From: Pomacea canaliculata
Taxonomy: Eukaryota > Mollusca > Gastropoda > Architaenioglossa > Ampullariidae
Length of the DNA: 64,000 nt
Assembly (NCBI RefSeq): GCF_003073045.1
Contig: NC_037591.1
Span: 20,865,319 to 20,929,318 of the forward strand
Direction: 5' to 3'
Shown: piece by piece, positions 49,578-60,676 of the stretch
How the letters are laid out: every line of letters starts with the position of its first letter
Numbering within the stretch: the first letter of the stretch is position 1
The notes under the pieces: model-generated
Databases searched by the model: none
The model's input: the letters and a program-made list of their open reading frames with translations, nothing else
Told to the model about the DNA's origin: nothing
Position numbers and translations under genes: made by a program

Positions 49578-50303
49578 TAGAAGTAACTTACATATATTTA
49601 AATAATTTGGCAACCAAAAAGTTCTTTGTGTCAAGCTTAGTTGTCTTAAGTACTTATAATAAAACTAGGAATTTATATAACATGCATCATCATGACCAAG
49701 ATCGATTGCACTCTCTGCGCAGACCACTAATGATAAATGAAAGATAACAGAAAGTGGACAGTGAGGTACATATAGGCACACTGAACAACATAAAGATGAG
49801 GTACAAGATAAGAATATAAAGCAATGGATAAAGGCATGAAGGAGTATAAACAGTGTAAGATGGAATCGTTACATGATAGTTAGCATGACAGACAGTATTA
49901 CAAGCGAGTAGTAATTATACAATAGTAATTGTAAGCATAAAATAAAAAAATACTAAACCTGAGTCAACCAGGTGATTTTTTTCCCCCATCACATTACGCA
50001 ACTAGACTTACAGAGAATATTAATCACAGCTCAGATAAAATACTTGAGCTAAAACACTCATGTGCTTTTAATGTATCTGCACCATTAAAGAGTGTGTGGA
50101 TCATGCTTTCAATATAAATATCCTTGTGGAGATTAATTTTTATAAAGGGTATTTACAATTGAGACCAAACTTCTTTGTCTTATACAGTGAAAGTGCTGTC
50201 AAATATATTACTAACCAAGAGTCAGAAAAGAACAAATGGTGAAAAAAGACCTGTAGGCAGGAAAGCAGACATCCAGATGACAAACTTACCATTTATATGC
50301 CCC

Positions 50304-51624
50304 CTATTCATGCAACTTCAAATGTTTTGTTAAATTATTGAGATGTTTATATTCAGCTTTGCAGAGTAAGCACTTGTGTGGTTTCTCCTCCGAGTGTGCA
50401 GACATATGCTTGGTAAGATGGGTGGATCGTTTGAAGTCTTTGCTACATATTTTGCACTTGTAAGGTCTTTGGTCGGAGTGAGTGCGTATGTGCCGAGCCA
50501 GGTGACTTGATCCCATGAATGTCTTCCCACACACCTTACACATGTGAGGTCTCTCCCCTGTGTGCAGTCTCATGTGATTTGAAAGATGATGGTTGAGTTT
50601 GTAGCTAGCACCACATGTTTTACATGTGTAAGGCCTCCGATTGGAATGAATGGACATATGTCTGGTCAGAAAGCACATATCCTTAAAGGCTGCCCCACAC
50701 TCCTCACACTTAAAAGGCCTCTTCTCTGAGTGGGTTTGCAAGTGTTTAATCAGTTCATCCCTTCTCTCAAATCCTTGATTACAATGTGTACATGAGTGCA
50801 GTTGTCCACCCACATGAGTCCTTGCATGCTTCATCAAGGCAGCATAACTTTTATAGGATACTGTGCAAAATTTACACTCATATGGTCCAGCTGAATCATG
50901 TGTTTTCATGTGCTTCCTCAAGACGCTTGGGAGCTTAAATGCTCGGCTACATATGCAGCACCTAAATGGTTTGTCACTTGAGTGAAGCCTCATGTGAGCA
51001 ACCACCCTTCTCTTGTTAATAAGTTTCTGGCAACAATCACAGTAGAAGTATGCATGACCTTGATTTTTTTTGGGTCTAGGCTTAAACACCTGACTATAAT
51101 TATGCAAATTGTTTCTGCTTTCTCTTACTCCTATGTGAGTATCAAAGGCCTGCTCTGCCTTCGTTGTTCTGATGCCTTCATTAATAATCTCATGTTCAGT
51201 GGCAGATTCTGTGATGCAAGTGTCTGATTCAGTGATAACTTCAACTTTTAAAGGAGTTGAACCCTTCTCTGAGGAGGTAGGCAAAACTTCAGCAGAACCA
51301 GAACAATCTTCTGTGCATTCTGCTGGTGCACTTTCTATTGGTGGGACAGGTGTAACGATTGAGGTAATTTCTTCCAAATCAGTGGCAGAACAGGCTAGGG
51401 TAATGCTGGACTCCTTTGCTTCTTGTTCACTGCAGGTGGTGACAACAATAAAATTAGGTAAACGGGATTCAGGGTGATGCTTTTCATACACTGTCAGTGA
51501 AGACACATTATACTGCAGGTCTTTCCTAGAAGCACTACACTTGGCACATGTGCATGACAGAGGGGAAAAACATCTGCTGCAGTTAGCAGTTGAAGTAAGA
51601 GCTTGTCCAGAAGTGCTTTCATAG
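50304..51624 (-). CDS. Exon 3: Cys cluster, Ser/Thr/Glu-rich region, nine zinc fingers
   Basis: The exon opens after GTTCTAG with the third base of a split codon and stays open to TAG at 50304-50306. Finger heads are YCDCC, CCICS, CKFCT, CTHCN, CEECG, CKTCG, CKVCG, CKICS and CLLCK. No in-frame ATG lies in its first 145 codons, so the start must be in an upstream exon. Confidence 0.95.
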
Positions 51625-54531
51625 CTAGAACATCAGAAAAAGAACATATTCATTTCTCTGTGGATTGATTATTTTAGGAAAATTATTTTAAGGAGTAAAT
51701 AAGATGGAAGAAATGCAAACAGCATTCACATAACCATGACAACTTTTATAACATGCTATAAACATACAAAGTTAACTAAATTCAAAATGCTTATCTGTTT
51801 AATTAACAAATATGAGAGTTTACATATAACTGTACTGATTTTTTCACCTTGTGCCTTGTTTCTTTTTTTAAGAAATTTAAATATTGTAGAAAGATGGATT
51901 TTTCTATAACTTTTTTCTTTACACAATACATTGTTCTAAGGAAAATAACAAATTAAAAATTTCTACTTAGTTTAATGTGCATGTGTACAGTTTATCAATA
52001 AATGAGTAACTTTATGTTAACATCTGTGGCTGTTATTTATATGAGTACCTTTCTGTTATTCACAAACCAGGAAGTGGATATACTAGAGGTTAAAGCACTA
52101 GTGCCTGAGGCCAGAGGCAGGTACACCCTTTGTTTTCATATCTATGCCACAACATACTCTCCCCTGATAAAATATTTATGGTTAAGCAGGTCCACTTGCC
52201 ACTTATGCCTGTCTTGAACACTGGTGAGCAGGTCCTGTATGCAACAACCAGTCCACTCCTTTATATTAGGCAGCCAGTTCTTCCTATGTCTGCCTTGGCA
52301 TCAACCACCCTCCAACCCTGATAGCATGGAGACATTTTTGAAATGTTACCTTCATGTTTTTAGATCTAAAGAATCAAAGATAAAGTTTCTAAAATGTTTC
52401 CACATGTTTCCATGGTATCAAGGAAGTTGCCAGTTCAATGTTTTGAGATGGAGTTTCTGGTGTGCCAATCCCTCCTCCTCTTGTGGCCATTAATGTTGTT
52501 ACTGTTGCAATCCTGATAGAGATGTCTGTTGTGCAGCTGCCATCTTTGGAAAGGGTGGTTTCCATATGTTTAAAGCTGTTCTCATCCTCAAGTTGTACTT
52601 TGTTCATATAGATAATGCAGGTCTCTGCTTTGCTGTTGCTGTTAACCATGACTTTGCTCTTCTCAGTGCTAGTCTCATTTTATATACCTTTGCACTGTCT
52701 GTCTGTTTGTTGGTAAGATCTTAACAGTTTGATGTTGGTGCCTGCCATCTGACCAATGTTGTCTACAAAGCACAGGTTGTCAAAGGCAGGTAAGTGTAAT
52801 AGGACTGGTAGGTCTTTAGGCTCATTGTTTTGAGTCATTGTTTTGGTCTGGATGATGCTGGAAGCTGTCTTCAACTGGATGTTGTACAAGCCGTGGCAAT
52901 ATTCAGTCGATTAGTTTAGTACAGTCTGCTTTCTGTGAGGTGGCTGCTGCTGCTGTCTTCACTGACTGAAGTCTTGTGCTGACCTGTCTTGATGAGAATC
53001 TTCAGTAGCTGGTAGGACTTTTTGTCATTTTGTGTCATTCACTCCTTTATGGTCTGGCACTGGTCTTTAATCCAGTTCTCTTTAGCTACCTTCATCCTCT
53101 TCCTGATGATGCAGTTTGCTGCTTTGTATTTTGTAGCTGGTTCTGGGTTACTGTTTCTCTCTTCAAGGTCCTCAGATGATCATGCAGATCTTGGATATAA
53201 CTTATGTCCAGGGTTCTCTTCTTCCTCTGTCTCCCTATCATCTCTTGGGCTGTTGAGAGTGGCACCTCTTTGATGTTTTCCACAATGACTAAAACACAGC
53301 CTATTAAGTATTATCTTTAGTTAAGTAAATATATCTTCAGCTTCGGCCTTGAAAATTTCCACATTGGGGTCAAAATTTCTTCAAGGCAAAATGAATGATG
53401 GGTTGGGTTGAGTGGCATTTTGCCTTCTGCAACCCCAGCTTGAATAGATGAGACTCCTTAAAAAGGGCTGGGTAAGGTACCTCCCTCACAAAAAGGCTGG
53501 CCTGCAGTCTGTTATCTCTCATGCTCCATAGACAAAAATGTCATAGGATTACCATTACCTTTTTTTTCTCCCTCACTCTCTCTCTCACACACATAACACA
53601 TATACACACTCCTCCTTTTATACTGTTTTTGTATAAACTGACAACTATAATTAATGTCACCAAAAAAAACATTTTTTATAAACATTACTTACTGGCATAA
53701 TAAAAAACCTGCAAGATCTTTGTCTTTCCTGATGCAAAGTTTCTTTTTCAGTTGCTGCCATCGATCAAACATGCTGCCTATATCAACAAGGGTATCTTTA
53801 CTTTGTTTGCTCAGACACTTTCTCACTGAGTGTTTTTGGATATAGTTGTCTGCTGCACATTCTTTTGTCTTTTCGTTGCTACACTGTTCATAAAATATAA
53901 TATCAATTTGTAGACAATAAATAAATATTTTAAAATACAAATATAACCCCAAGCACTGAAAAGTATAACTGTCACTCTTCATTTTAAAAAGTTATAAAAT
54001 ATAAACACAGACTACACCAGAAATTAATGCAGTTTTTCTAATATGCATCATTAGATCTAATCTTTCATTAAGATGCTATAATGTATGTCCAGTTACAATG
54101 TATATACGGTGGTTAGCAATTAATTAGAAAATTCCTAATATATGGCATTATAATAGGCAATGTGTTAATGCCTTGCTATGTTACAATATTAGCTCAAAAC
54201 TAGAGTTATTAAAACTTGTCAAGCAAAACTTTTGTTTCTGCAACTTCCCCCCCCTCCCCCCTAAAAAAAATCAACAACAAAAAACACCACAAAACAAAAA
54301 TAAAAAACCATGCATGCACACTTAAACGCATGCAAACATAACTGATTTAAGCCTATTGCATGTGTCTATACATTGTCCCTCAACTAATCTTCAAAACTGA
54401 ATACTTACAGGTAAAGTTTTAGGTGGATGCTCTATGTGATCATTACTTTGTTTTGTATTGATGTCATCAGTGAAAACATGTGACGTCTGAAGAACCTGGG
54501 TTATAAGCAATTGAACATCCTCAGCCTCCAT
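50304..54531 (-). CDS. Nine-finger C2H2 zinc-finger protein (three exons, 544 aa)
   Basis: Minus-strand exons 54531-54409, 53883-53693 and 51624-50304 total 1635 nt, exactly 545 codons with the stop; phases 0 and 2 match across the junctions. The N-terminus (MEAEDVQLL) is followed by a short conserved-looking segment 'FDRWQQLKKKLCIRKDKDLA' ending in GFLL, then a Cys cluster (about residues 120-134: C-X2-C-X5-C-X-C-X2-C), a Ser/Thr/Glu-rich region and nine tandem C2H2 fingers (residues about 298-543), several joined by HTGERP/HSEKRP-type linkers. It is likely a sequence-specific nuclear transcription factor. The WQQLK...FLL segment resembles N-terminal motifs of other unnamed invertebrate multi-finger proteins. 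Orthology is unknown. Confidence 0.93.
51625..53692 (-). other. Intron 2 of the nine-finger gene, hosting a LINE
   Basis: About 2 kb between donor CA|GTAAGT and acceptor GTTCTAG. Most of its proximal half is a decayed LINE in the same orientation as the gene (52340-53290). The remainder is AT-rich. Confidence 0.75.
52340..53290 (-). mobile_element. Degenerate LINE (pre-RT and RT regions)
   Basis: On the minus strand, in order, there are 'ENIKEVPLSTAQEMIGRQRK' (region before the polymerase domain), 'CFVDNIGQMAGTN' (counterpart of FADDIDLMGGSN with the catalytic Asp pair lost) and 'LSKDGSCTTDISIRIATVTT' (counterpart of the family's 'LSKDGTSTAEIRIRIAxA'). Frames are broken repeatedly. It is related to the copy at 3783-4540. 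Confidence 0.75.
53693..53883 (-). CDS. Exon 2 of the nine-finger gene
   Basis: 191 nt, acceptor TATGAACAG, donor CA|GTAAGT, phase 0 to 2. It encodes 'TLVDIGSMFDRWQQLKKKLC' followed by the Asp/Leu-rich AGFLLC end that continues into exon 3. This looks like a small N-terminal helical module. Confidence 0.88.
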
Positions 54532-54579
54532 CCAGGCTATGTCAGAAGAATAAGGTGGTTGATTAAGTCTTGACTTGAG
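54409..54579 (-). CDS. Exon 1 of the nine-finger gene with start codon
   Basis: ATG at 54531-54529 opens 41 codons (MEAEDVQLLITQVLQTS...) ending CCT|GTAAGT in phase 0. A likely acceptor (CATCTTCAG) ends at 54580, so 54579-54532 would be 5' UTR, or 16 more codons if translation starts in a further upstream exon (see 55145-55306). Confidence 0.8.
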
Positions 54580-55144
54580 CTGAAGATGTTGAAATCACAG
54601 GAAGCATGCTCTAAAAACTGAGACTGATAACAAATCTGAAATAAGAGCAGATAAAATAAACAAATATCTTAAACATTCATGGTTAAACTCATTGTTTACT
54701 GCATTTTTCTAATAGACACATTAAAGAGGATTTAAAACAGATGAGTGCTATTTAATTTTATTTCAATTCAACTGAGATAGTATTTCCCCAAGGAAATAGG
54801 AAAAACATGCTTTTAAGATATTCATATTATAGCACCAGGACTAAACAAGCAGATCTTTTCATTAGGGTAAAAGAGTGGGTTAAGATTATTTTTGCACCAA
54901 TGTATGATTTGCACTGTGTAAAGCTTATAATTATTCAACATAAAAATATGTTCTACTTCTAGTGTTTAAATATTGGCCACTTAGGGAAGTGTATAAGAAA
55001 ACATATTCAACATGAAAATTACATCAAATACATATACTTTTTTTCAAATATGCGCCATTTTATTTTACATTTGGGCAGATCGGATGATCTTAAAATCTGA
55101 TAAACTGGAGGGTGGGGTATTTACTTTTCAATATATTCATTTAC

Positions 55145-55306
55145 CTGAAAACAACTGCTTCCAGTTTGAATGGAATAGACTGTAAATCGAACAGGAAATT
55201 CCTCAATCGCTACACGAGATTTCTGTGTAAAAAGTTTCAATGACTGCAGTAGACGAAATATTAAAACCAAAACGAGATGAACAATAATCCACAATAAAGA
55301 AAACAT
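55145..55306 (-). CDS. Possible alternative first exon with hydrophobic N-terminus
   Basis: Minus-strand ATG at 55306 opens 54 codons starting MFSLLWIIVHLVLVLIF, a strong hydrophobic segment, and ends TTTTCAG|GTAAAT in phase 0. That phase would join the acceptor at 54580 in frame with the zinc-finger gene. A membrane-anchored zinc-finger protein would be unusual. It may instead be a 5' UTR exon with a chance open frame. Confidence 0.3.
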
Positions 55307-55640
55307 GTACTGTGTAACATAATTATTGCCTAACTGAACTTTCTTAGTTTATACATAAAAACAAAAAGCAAGCACCACAGGAAGAAGGTTTCACAAAAAC
55401 TAAATAATGTGAACGAGTTGTGTGCGGAACGCACAATTTATATGGGAAGGTTAATTACTTAGTCTACTTCGTAAACAAAACAATGACTGTTACACGATCG
55501 TCTGCAATTTTCGTGCTTTAGAATGCTCCCCCTTGATGTACTAAAAAATATAGAACAATTATAAAAAGCGTCGGTGTTGTGCTAAAATTAAGTGTATTAT
55601 TCACAAACATAAATAATTAAACGTAAAATAGTTTAGAATA

Positions 55641-55892
55641 TTACAAACTGAAATAAGAGACGACGTTTTGAGTGGAGTAGACCAGTATCTTGTTTCGTTT
55701 CCGGGTGTTCCTTTCGGTTCTGACGTAGCACAAGTTCGTGAAAAGTGCACTAAGCCAGATTAGAGGTTTATGGCAGAGATATCTATACAGACTTCTGTCT
55801 GTTGCAAGCATGGTAAGAATGGTACTAGTTTCCAATGTTGTCAGGATAGCTAATGATAGCCATGCTAATACACGAAAATTCATCATATACAC
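55641..55892 (-). CDS. Small unclassified open frame
   Basis: Minus-strand frame of 83 codons, beginning near a cluster of ATGs with a hydrophobic start (MNFRVLAWLSLAILTTLET). It lies in the less AT-rich region upstream of the nine-finger gene. No domain, splice support or homologue was recognised; it may be promoter-proximal noncoding DNA. Confidence 0.2.
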   Translation of the reverse strand: MYMMNFRVLAWLSLAILTTLETSTILTMLATDRSLYRYLCHKPLIWLSALFTNLCYVRTERNTRKRNKILVYSTQNVVSYFSL

Positions 55893-57075
55893 TTAAATAA
55901 AATCAAAGTCCCGTGTTTGAAATTAAACACAAATGCACCTTCATACAGATTCACTGAGGTTTGTTTAGGTTAAAATATTCTTTCGGTGTAGACATAAACT
56001 ATTTACCTTTCAGTTGAAAATTCTCGAATTTCCTCGGCATTCTTCAGCCTTCTATAGATATTCATAGGCGCAACTAAAGTATAATCATGTCTGCCAGTTG
56101 ATAATGCACATGCGAAGTATGTCCGATACCGAGTACCCATGAGAAAGATGTTCTCCAAAGTGGGTAGAAGTTCATAAGACACTGGAAACTATACCACTCT
56201 GTAGAATGAATTAGGCGGCAAGTGTAGTTTACCGTGGATCGGACAGGACTCGATGCAGGAACTCAGTATACTTGCTGGATGAGCAGGGGAAGTTTTCTAG
56301 TCAAAAGGTGTGCTCCGAACAGTGATTTCCCAGCCTACACATCCGTCCTTGAAAGTGGATATCAGTCTACCGTAACATTAGCGTTAAGGTTATATATATT
56401 TAGGAAGTCGTAAATGTAGTCGATCATTAAAAAGAGATGGCTGGATTGTCTAAATACATGTATATTCATCTCCAGCCATCAGTGAGAACAAATCAGCCGA
56501 ATTGTTGCATGAATACAAGGATGTCAAAAAACAAACAACCAAAAGTCAACGCGAGAAACAGTTATGGTCTTTATTTCCCATATATATTTAATAATAATAA
56601 ATTTAATATAAATTATTTATAAATTTATGGGTATGAATGAAAAAACAATATTACTACAAAAACTCACTAAACAGGCCAAGGCGCAAAAAAAAAAAACATC
56701 AGGTTTCTATCCCGCTGGATGCCCTGTACACAGAAAGAATAAACAGCACATAATGCCCTAACTCACGTTTCACTTTCACTCGCTTTACCTGTCAGTCTTC
56801 CCCATTCCCTCTCTCTATCTCTCACGCGCGCACGCTCAGTTACTTTATGAAGGCGCTTTATGGGTTTATCAACTCTTATTCAGTATAATATAAATTGTAA
56901 GTACAAAGAAACTGTCACAAGGGGAAACAGTGTTATACCTAGATTTCTGTGACACGGAAACTGTCGTTAACTTTGTGTTTGATGCCTTTTGGACAAGCTC
57001 AATACTTAAACTTGATATACACTCTTAGAAAGATATTTTAATAGTTTTCCTGTCAATGTGTTTTAACAGTTACAT
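55893..57075. other. Intergenic region between two minus-strand genes
   Basis: Somewhat less AT-rich than the SMAD4 introns near 55900-56350, where the promoter of the nine-finger gene is expected. A CT/CG-rich low-complexity patch lies near 56800-56835. No gene was recognised. Confidence 0.4.
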
Positions 57076-57081
57076 TTTATT
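57076..57081 (-). terminator. Poly(A) signal of the membrane/coiled-coil gene
   Basis: Minus-strand AATAAA about 225 nt beyond the putative stop at 57305-57307. Confidence 0.5.
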
Positions 57082-57304
57082 ATTAATTTGTACGCGAAAA
57101 TATGTTCAAGATTGCTTTTAGTACAAAGTATCGAACAGTATCCCGAGTTCTGAGATTCAGAAGCGAGGAACAGGCGTACCCTAAAAGACATAATTTTTCC
57201 TGAGTTATATAAGTCATTCGGATTAACAAGATAAGTATCGCTATCATATTTCTATCACGTGTACCGGCATTTACACATTTACCCGATACCCATGTTTGTC
57301 CAGA

Positions 57305-57609
57305 TTATTTGCTACGCAGAGCTTGCAGACACATGTCTTCGAGGTTGGCTTCTCCCATTTCGCTACTCACACACTTCCTTCAGCGCTGCGGTACTTTGGT
57401 TGGTGAGGTTCCGGAGCTGCGTGGCCAAGATTTCTGTGAAAATTACTTTCTGATCCAGAATTTGGCTGGCAAGTTCCACCATGTCACCCATGTTCTGCTG
57501 GAAAATGCCCACACTTTGCGGAGCCGTTGATTTTCCCGCAGGATGTGCCGGACTCGCTTCTCTAGCTTAGCCACTCGTTCTCCTACAGGTGCTCGTACTG
57601 CAACGATTT
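57305..57609 (-). CDS. Last exon, coding sequence spread over three frames
   Basis: Acceptor AATCCGTAG at 57610-57618. Frame 1 is coiled-coil-like, then a 17-nt GT...AG stretch (57516-57500, approximate) separates it from frame 2; a second shift lies near 57368-57380. A GTGAGT at 57370-57365 is an alternative donor. Either assembly indels, a decaying gene or an unseen intron pattern could explain this. Confidence 0.5.
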
Positions 57610-59887
57610 CTACGGATTTAGAAAGGCATGACATTTTGTGTTACATTTCACGGATAATTAAGAAGATTTTACAGACGTACGTGTGTGTGTGTGTGTGAGG
57701 GGGGAGGTGCGCACACTTGCATGCATATGTGTGTAATTCTGAGTACAACTAACGTGTGTGCAGTCTACTTGTTTGTGAATGACCATTTTTGCAAGGTGTG
57801 TCTGGTCATGGAACAATCTGTCTTTCATTCACCAAAATATAAACATTGTCCTGTTGAAAGTCCTCCTGTATTCGTTTATTTTTGGACTGAAGTGTACGCG
57901 CTGGCAGACACTAACACGCATGATGTTTACTGTTTCTTTCTGTTTACTAACCTTCTTCTTGAAAAGTGTCATCTGGGGAGGCCAAGGCTTCGTCTTCATC
58001 GCCATACTTGTTGATTAAGTGATTGGAGCGTCCTACGTGACTTAAGATATGCACTTGGGTAGGTGTGCTCGCGATCTTGAGCACGTGGACCGCCATGAGG
58101 ACGTAGGCCAATACCAAGCCTACAAGGACTCCTAGCCAGAATGACTGACTACGTCCCATTGAGAATAACTATAAAAAGGCCTCCTGTGTCAGCAATTAAC
58201 AAGTCAATGAAAGCAAACCTAAAAATCAACTTAATCAACCAACTACCGAATCAAAGAACATGAACGAATCACATTGTTTCGACTTTACAGAAGAGCTAGG
58301 TTGGTTACTGTCTCGACTTTTGGAAATGACTCGTGAAGTTTGCCGAATTACATGTATGCAAAGAATAATATGCGTTTGTCACATGGACCATTTCAATCAC
58401 TTAAAAAATAAACACAATTCGGAAATTACATTAGAGAGCGCATTTTTTCCATCTGTATTGAAGCATGTAAAGTTAATAGAAAACGGACACACACAGCGCC
58501 AGAAAGTTAAGGAAAATTGCATATATCGGAGTGCACTGCCCCCACACCCTATTCCCCTCTTTCCCTCTCATTCGACAACAAGCAAGCGAACAAGAAAGAT
58601 ACGAAGAAAGCAAAATATGCTACCTTATTGTTACCATCGATCACCTTTCCTTGCTGTACTTTTGTTATCAGTCCACTAATAGTGCGAAACTTATGAGATG
58701 GATCATCAAACTGAAATAAGTTCATCTTTCCCATCACAGAGATGCCCGAGTACCATGCAGAATAGACTTAAGTTTCGGAAAAATAAAAATCATTCTGCGT
58801 GATGAACTATTCTGATCACTCTTTTTCACATATCAAATAGTGTAATTCATTAGTCAACTTACAATATAATTTGTCGAATTAAGTAGCTCCCAGCGATGCG
58901 TTATGTTTAGGAAGATGTGTACAAGTGATCGCAATGTCCAGGGCAGGAATTCAGCTGCACAGATCAAGTACCGTGGGAGTTACAAGCTTTATTAACAAAT
59001 GTTTCTTTTGACAGTTCACATATTGCTGAAGTACTGTGGCTAATACAAGATGTTCACTGGAATATTTAGCGTGTTGAGGAAGTCAGGGGTAAGATAGCCG
59101 ATCTTGTCATCAGTCAAACGTGTGGAAAATGTCATTAGTATGAGAAACAGCAAAGCTAGCGAAAATGGAAGATGTTTTGCTAGCAGGACACACGTGGGCT
59201 TTGAAACACATTCACTGCGTACTGCATGTTACTACAGTGTCAGACCACGAACTAATGTACACGTCCATGGTCAGACGATACAACTGCTAGTGTTTGAACG
59301 CTTCTCAAGAGCTGGGCATTTGTGTCTTCTATTATTCTCCGAACAAAGGACAATAAACACCAAACTGATAACTCCTTGCTCGCGTCCACCCCACCCCGAC
59401 CACCACACACAGATGTTATGTTATCCCATGTGTGTCATAATGACTCTGGTTAGAGTTATTTAAACTTATGCCTTATACACTTGTCTCGATTTGAAGATGA
59501 CAACATTTACGTTCACAACATCAAAAGAAATAATGATTTAACCGTTTTTCTTTACGGAAATTAGTTACTGCTACAATAATTTATACTAAAAAAAAATTAT
59601 TCCTGATCAAATTTAAAAAAAAGTATTTGTTTAGTAACTCACAAACACACTTTACTACTAATTTTTTGAAACTGCACAAATTATTCGCTTTAATATTCTG
59701 CTGCGGCTGTTGTTGCTGCTGCCTACTATGGCGACGATGACTTTGATGACTACCACAAGGATTGTTTATTTAGATATACAGTGGGGCCCATTGAGGGATG
59801 ACTATTTCCCTCCTGGCGGAGCGAGAGCGAGAGCCCCCGTAACGTTTGGTTAAGGACAAGAGCGTGAGAACCACTGGATGACTTACC
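57305..59887 (-). CDS. Putative type II membrane protein with coiled coil
   Basis: The proposed structure is a noncoding first exon ending at 59887 (donor GTAAGT), a coding exon 58183-57952 and a last exon from 57609. Exon 2 begins with ATG at 58159 and encodes a signal-anchor (MGRSQSFWLGVLVGLVLAYV) and an acidic stalk (GDEDEALASPDDTFQEE), ending in phase 1. The last exon starts in the matching phase with a coiled-coil-like stretch (GERVAKLEKRVRHILRENQR). Coding character then continues in a second frame (NMGDMVELASQILDQKV) and a third (GEANLEDMCLQAL) to TAA at 57305, so two frameshifting differences are needed for one product. Without them translation stops about 20 codons after the first break. 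No family was recognised. Confidence 0.6.
57952..58183 (-). CDS. First coding exon: signal-anchor and acidic stalk
   Basis: Acceptor GCTGACACAG, 24 nt of 5' UTR, ATG at 58159, 69 codons, donor GAAG|GTTAGT. One hydrophobic segment at residues about 7-27 with Arg before it predicts a cytoplasmic N-terminus and a luminal or extracellular remainder. Confidence 0.7.
59465..59886 (-). other. First intron portion of the membrane/coiled-coil gene
   Basis: Contains a CTG/GTTG-rich low-complexity tract at about 59698-59725. No further exon was recognised. The intron continues down to 58184 without recognisable content. Confidence 0.4.
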
Positions 59888-60031
59888 TTTCAGCTACCCG
59901 GGTGGATACCCGCTACGTTGTAAATGAAGACGTGCCAGCGTCTATTTTCTTCTTACAACGCGTCATTTATGTATGACATCACTTAGGTGACGTCAGCAAT
60001 AGTGACGACAGGAAAAGCTTGCAAAAAAAAA
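59888..60031. promoter_or_regulatory. Probable bidirectional promoter
   Basis: A CpG-rich interval lies between a minus-strand noncoding exon (donor at 59886) and a plus-strand ATG at 60032. A perfect CRE (TGACGTCA) lies at 59988-59995, with nearby TGACATCA and GTGACG half-sites. The AAAATGGCGGC at 60029-60039 matches the YY1-type element found at many housekeeping starts. E-boxes CACGTG lie at 60067-60072 and 60178-60183. No TATA box is evident. The exact transcription starts are inferred. Confidence 0.5.
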
Positions 60032-60050
60032 ATGGCGGCACGCAAACAGG
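60032..60050 (+). CDS. Possible first coding exon of a divergent gene
   Basis: ATG followed by five codons (MAARKQ) and a split codon at a GTCAGT donor. It sits at a YY1-type ATGGCGGC start. No downstream exon could be linked, and any transcript would run antisense to the 3' end of the repeat-exon gene. Confidence 0.25.
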
Positions 60051-60482
60051 GTCAGTGACGTGCGAGCACGTGACCAGCCAGTCATTCGTCCCTGGACTGG
60101 TACCTACCATTGGGGAGGAGAGTGTGTGTGTAGGGGGGGACACATGGACGGACACGGCAGCGGACAAAGCCGCCGTTCACGTGGTGATAGTGAGCAGGTC
60201 CAGACTTTGACGTTTGTTAGTTCTTCCTCTGGCCACTACGGCGTCGACCATCCTTCAAGGTATCTTGAAGACCAGTCTTTGACAAGATGTCGAGTCGGGT
60301 ACAAAAGCACATACCTCTGATTAACAGGTGTGGTGTATTACATCACAGTAAACGCAAAAAATGACAAACACTTTTAAAGCATGGTTGCTCAGCACACCCT
60401 AACATGTCTAGCACGTTCTAGAAACCCGTTATGAAGAAACGAACATAAGCATGACTCGACACAGGACTGACTCTGAATGGGC

Positions 60483-60488
60483 TTTATT
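60483..60488 (-). terminator. Poly(A) signal of the repeat-exon gene
   Basis: Minus-strand AATAAA about 190 nt past the stop at 60677-60679. Confidence 0.55.
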
Positions 60489-60676
60489 AAGACATACTTT
60501 TACAGTTTAAGGTTGTGGAAATCAGTACACGAAGTGACCTCTCTACTTTTGTACATCTGACATGAACAGCACTGCGAAATTCTCTACATTTGCATTTTTT
60601 TTTTGTGACGAAAGTAGAGTTTCATTTGGAAGCTTAAATCTGACGAATAGATACACTTTTCTAGCTGAAAGATTAA

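Noticed and set aside
50330-51227. Additional frames overlapping the zinc-finger exon on either strand
   Set aside because: Shadows of the 51624-50304 coding exon.
58260-58679. 139-codon plus-strand frame
   Set aside because: No recognisable domain or codon bias, and antisense to the first intron of the membrane/coiled-coil gene.
59104-59463. 119-codon plus-strand frame
   Set aside because: Starts at a non-ATG codon, has no domain or splice support, and lies in the intron of a minus-strand gene.
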